A DNA stretch of 64,000 bases from Roseibium album (lineage in GTDB: Bacteria; Pseudomonadota; Alphaproteobacteria; Rhizobiales; Stappiaceae), in NCBI GenBank assembly GCA_001404055.1, contig CXTY01000003.1, positions 1 to 64,000 of the forward strand, read 5' to 3'. Shown here one piece after another: positions 62,089-64,000 of the stretch. How positions within the stretch are numbered: position 1 is the stretch's first letter; each line of letters opens with the position of its first letter. The notes beneath the pieces were generated by a model. It ran no database searches, was not told the DNA's origin, and saw nothing but the letters and a program-made list of their open reading frames with translations. A program made the position numbers and the translations under genes.

Positions 62089-62724
62089 CTAACGGCGGAA
62101 AAGTCTTGTTTCCAACGGGCTGCGCGATTGCCAGCCGGTACGTTCCAATTCCGGTTCAATATGTTCTTCCTCAGGAAAACCGACGCATAGATAAGCCACG
62201 AGCCGCCATGTATCGTCAACCTGAAGTATCCTGCACACTTTCTCCGGGTCGAGAATAGAGACCCAGCCCATACCAATTCCCTCGGTCCGGGCGGCAAGCC
62301 AAAAAGTGTGGATCATGCTCACAGTCGAATAGGCAAGCGTCTCATGCATGGTCGAACGTCCAAGACCATGTCCCTGCTCCGGATTCTCGTCGCTGAAAAT
62401 CGCAAGATGAACCGGCGCTTCCTTCAGGCCCGCCAATTTGAGCTGGCGATAGAGTTTCGCCTTTTCATCGGCGTAGGATTGCGCTGCAGCTTCATTTTCG
62501 GCTTCAAAGGTCTCGATAACCTTGTCCCGGTTGCCCGCACTTTCCACCAGTACAATACGCCAGGGCTGACTGTTGCCAACGGACGGTGCGAGATCGGCGA
62601 GATGCAAGAGCCGGTCAAGAGTTTCGGGTGGAACCGGATCCGTCCGGAATCGACGGACATCGCGGCGCCACTCCAGAAGCGTCTGAAAATCGTGACGGAA
62701 GTCTTCCGAAAATTCAGGTTTCAT
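62089..62724 (-). CDS. bluB: 5,6-dimethylbenzimidazole synthase
   Basis: Cuts reduced flavin mononucleotide to make the lower ligand of vitamin B12. The 211-residue protein is nitroreductase-like with BluB hallmarks: WRRDVRRFRTDPVPPETLDRLL (~19-40), APSVGNSQPWRIVLV (~51-65), and the STVSMIHTFWLAARTEGIGMGWVS region (~133-156). No other cobalamin genes are in the window. BluB from Sinorhizobium is the reference. Confidence 0.9.
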   Translation of the reverse strand: MKPEFSEDFRHDFQTLLEWRRDVRRFRTDPVPPETLDRLLHLADLAPSVGNSQPWRIVLVESAGNRDKVIETFEAENEAAAQSYADEKAKLYRQLKLAGLKEAPVHLAIFSDENPEQGHGLGRSTMHETLAYSTVSMIHTFWLAARTEGIGMGWVSILDPEKVCRILQVDDTWRLVAYLCVGFPEEEHIEPELERTGWQSRSPLETRLFRR

Positions 62725-62757
62725 GAGCGCTCCCCTGGCCTCTCCCGCCGTGACAGA

Positions 62758-63306
62758 TCAGTGACCCGGGAATTCAACAAGAGTGCGCACAGGAATATTC
62801 AACGCCTCGATCTTTTGACGTCCGCCAAGATCCGGCAGATCGACGATAAAACAAGCAGCCTCGATGTTGGCCCCCATGGATCGCAGGAGTTTGCAGGCAG
62901 CTTCAGCCGTCCCCCCAGTTGCGATCAAATCGTCGACCACGATTACGCGGTCACCCGGTTTTATGGCGTCCTTGTGGACTTCCATTTCATCAAGGCCGTA
63001 TTCCAGAGAGTAGGCAATGCGAACCGTCTCATGGGGCAGTTTGCCTTTCTTGCGGATTGGAACGAACCCGCCAGAAAGCTGGTGAGCGACCGCCCCGCCC
63101 AGAATGAAACCACGTGCCTCGATACCGGCAATTTGATCGATCTTGGAACCTGCCCAAGGCTGGACCAGAGCATCCACTGCTCGGCGGAACGCCCGGGCGT
63201 TTCCCAAAAGGGTCGTGATGTCCCGGAACAGGATGCCTTCCTTCGGATAGTCCTTGATCGTGCGGATCGAGCTGATCAATTCATCCTGGATCGTCTGGTC
63301 GGTCAT
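62758..63306 (-). CDS. apt: Adenine phosphoribosyltransferase
   Basis: Salvages adenine to AMP with PRPP. The 182-residue protein (ATG 63306, AAAGAGAG upstream; the frame extends to 63348) has [16 protein letters not shown] at the N-terminus, [17 protein letters not shown] with the catalytic loop, RKKGKLPHE, and the PRPP loop [14 protein letters not shown]. It is next to mtnP, which frees adenine from methylthioadenosine, so the two form one salvage route. Confidence 0.96.
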   Translation of the reverse strand: MTDQTIQDELISSIRTIKDYPKEGILFRDITTLLGNARAFRRAVDALVQPWAGSKIDQIAGIEARGFILGGAVAHQLSGGFVPIRKKGKLPHETVRIAYSLEYGLDEMEVHKDAIKPGDRVIVVDDLIATGGTAEAACKLLRSMGANIEAACFIVDLPDLGGRQKIEALNIPVRTLVEFPGH

Positions 63307-63460
63307 CGAGCTCTCTTTCTTTGGCTGATCATTCCGGCAATAGGTCACGGACGCAGTCTTGAGTTCGTGACCCTCCCCAACCGCTGCTTATAGCAAGTTT
63401 GACCTGTCGGTCGAAACAATTTCGATACGTGTCAACGGCAAAAGCAGCCCAGATGACCTA

Positions 63461-64000
63461 TCAGGATTTGTTCAACACTCGGCCTGCAACCGCACTCAGC
63501 TTTGAAACAAGCGCTGGGTCACGTTTTTCCGGTGCGGTCATCATAGCAAACTCGAGCGCGGTATCGGAACCTGCGGGGCAGGACTGATGATCACGCGGCA
63601 TGTCTCGGGCAACGCGCGCAACAAGCCGCTGCGCGTTATCGGCATTCTCGTGCAAGACCCTGATTATTGCCTGAATATCAACTTCGCCATGATCGGGATG
63701 CCAGCTGTCATAATCGGTGACCATCGCAACGGTCGCATAACAGATCTCGGCCTCACGGGCGAGTTTCGCCTCTGGCATGTTGGTCATTCCGATCACGTCA
63801 CAGCCCCAACTGCGGTAGAGATGGCTCTCAGCCAGTGATGAGAATTGTGGACCTTCCATCGCCAGGTATGTCCCGCCCTTGCTGTAGGCGAGACCCTCGG
63901 CTTCGGCGGCAGCGCCCACTGCATCAACCAATTTCGGGCTCACAGGTGTTGCCATGGAGACATGGGCAACACAGCCAGTACCGAAGAAACTTTTTTCGCG
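63461..64000 (-). CDS. mtnP: S-methyl-5'-thioadenosine phosphorylase (5' end outside window)
   Basis: Splits methylthioadenosine into adenine and methylthioribose-1-phosphate, recycling the by-product of polyamine synthesis. The frame runs off the right edge; 179 residues are visible. Starting from the edge, FFGTGCVAHVSMATPVSP lies upstream of the ATG at 63955, so that ATG is internal. Purine-binding MEGPQFSSLAESHLYRSWG and IGMTNMPEAKLAREAEICYA match the PNP/MTAP family. 154 nt upstream of apt on the same strand. Confidence 0.95.
   Translation of the reverse strand, partial: REKSFFGTGCVAHVSMATPVSPKLVDAVGAAAEAEGLAYSKGGTYLAMEGPQFSSLAESHLYRSWGCDVIGMTNMPEAKLAREAEICYATVAMVTDYDSWHPDHGEVDIQAIIRVLHENADNAQRLVARVARDMPRDHQSCPAGSDTALEFAMMTAPEKRDPALVSKLSAVAGRVLNKS

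Noticed and set aside
1-64000. CRISPR arrays, intact tRNA or rRNA genes, riboswitches and toxin-antitoxin pairs.
   Set aside because: None was seen on reading both strands; the only tRNA-like sequence is the 3' half at 8506-8555.

Overview
The window reads as an ordinary chromosomal stretch of an alphaproteobacterium. Gene content and local orders point to the Hyphomicrobiales, with the Stappiaceae (Roseibium/Labrenzia-like marine bacteria) as the best guess. The clues are a RopB/Omp25-type outer-membrane protein, UbiK next to an lgt-methyltransferase-pgeF run, an ilvE-MarR-OmpR-EnvZ block, a Pth with a long basic tail followed by ychF, and an N-terminally Gly/Arg-rich cold-shock protein. This placement is inference from family knowledge; no rRNA or intact tRNA is present to confirm it. 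Both ends cut genes: the cold-shock protein on the left and mtnP on the right.

Layout. 1-5.1 kb: cold-shock protein, GNAT, rlmJ, a secreted protein, RNase T2, a glutathione transferase and a DUF3592-type membrane protein. 5.3-8.9 kb: a MAPEG/TetR divergon with two near-identical operators, then ppk2 lying between two decayed non-coding stretches. One stretch holds what looks like a transposase tail, the other the 3' half of a tRNA-Met gene. 8.9-14.5 kb: an RND pump operon and an outer-membrane beta-barrel. 14.8-25.8 kb: Ca2+/Na+ antiporter, uvrC, TPR-sulfotransferase, EEP-fold hydrolase, thymidine kinase, a haem-motif GGDEF/EAL protein, hlyU, pgsA, moaD and moaE. 25.9-34.7 kb: Bcr-type MFS, ilvE, MarR, a two-component pair, csaA, a TetR/COQ9-like protein, proC, ybjN and ubiK. 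34.9-40.6 kb: lgt, a MidA/NDUFAF7-type methyltransferase, pgeF, an M24-fold protein without metal ligands, a lipoprotein and prs.

40.7-45 kb holds the most unusual material. A Cache-HAMP membrane protein ends just where a chemoreceptor signalling domain should begin, and it is preceded in the same operon by a secreted PDC/Cache sensor protein. Next comes a divergon in which a MarR regulator with a cysteine cluster faces a secreted His-rich protein across a perfect 14-bp inverted repeat, with a MOSC protein downstream of the regulator. 45-51 kb: rplY, pth, ychF, an MHS-type MFS transporter, pcp and a leaderless peptidoglycan-binding/CHAP-like protein. 51.7-56.8 kb: a NitT/TauT-type ABC transporter and a FadR-type regulator, divergent from a fumarylacetoacetase-family hydrolase across an AT-rich promoter packed with TTGAT/ATCAA motifs. 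56.9-64 kb: an overlooked 55-codon gene, an SLC13/TrkA-C permease, a sugar-nucleotide-type dehydrogenase, a small secreted protein, two overlapping MaoC genes, GNAT, bluB, apt and mtnP.

Most of the window is housekeeping (DNA repair, translation, lipid, cofactor and nucleotide salvage). There is no prophage, intact insertion sequence, CRISPR array or secretion cluster. The accessory signals are the two scars around ppk2, the orphan sensory pair, the MarR divergon, the ABC/FAH locus and the small gene at 56.9 kb.
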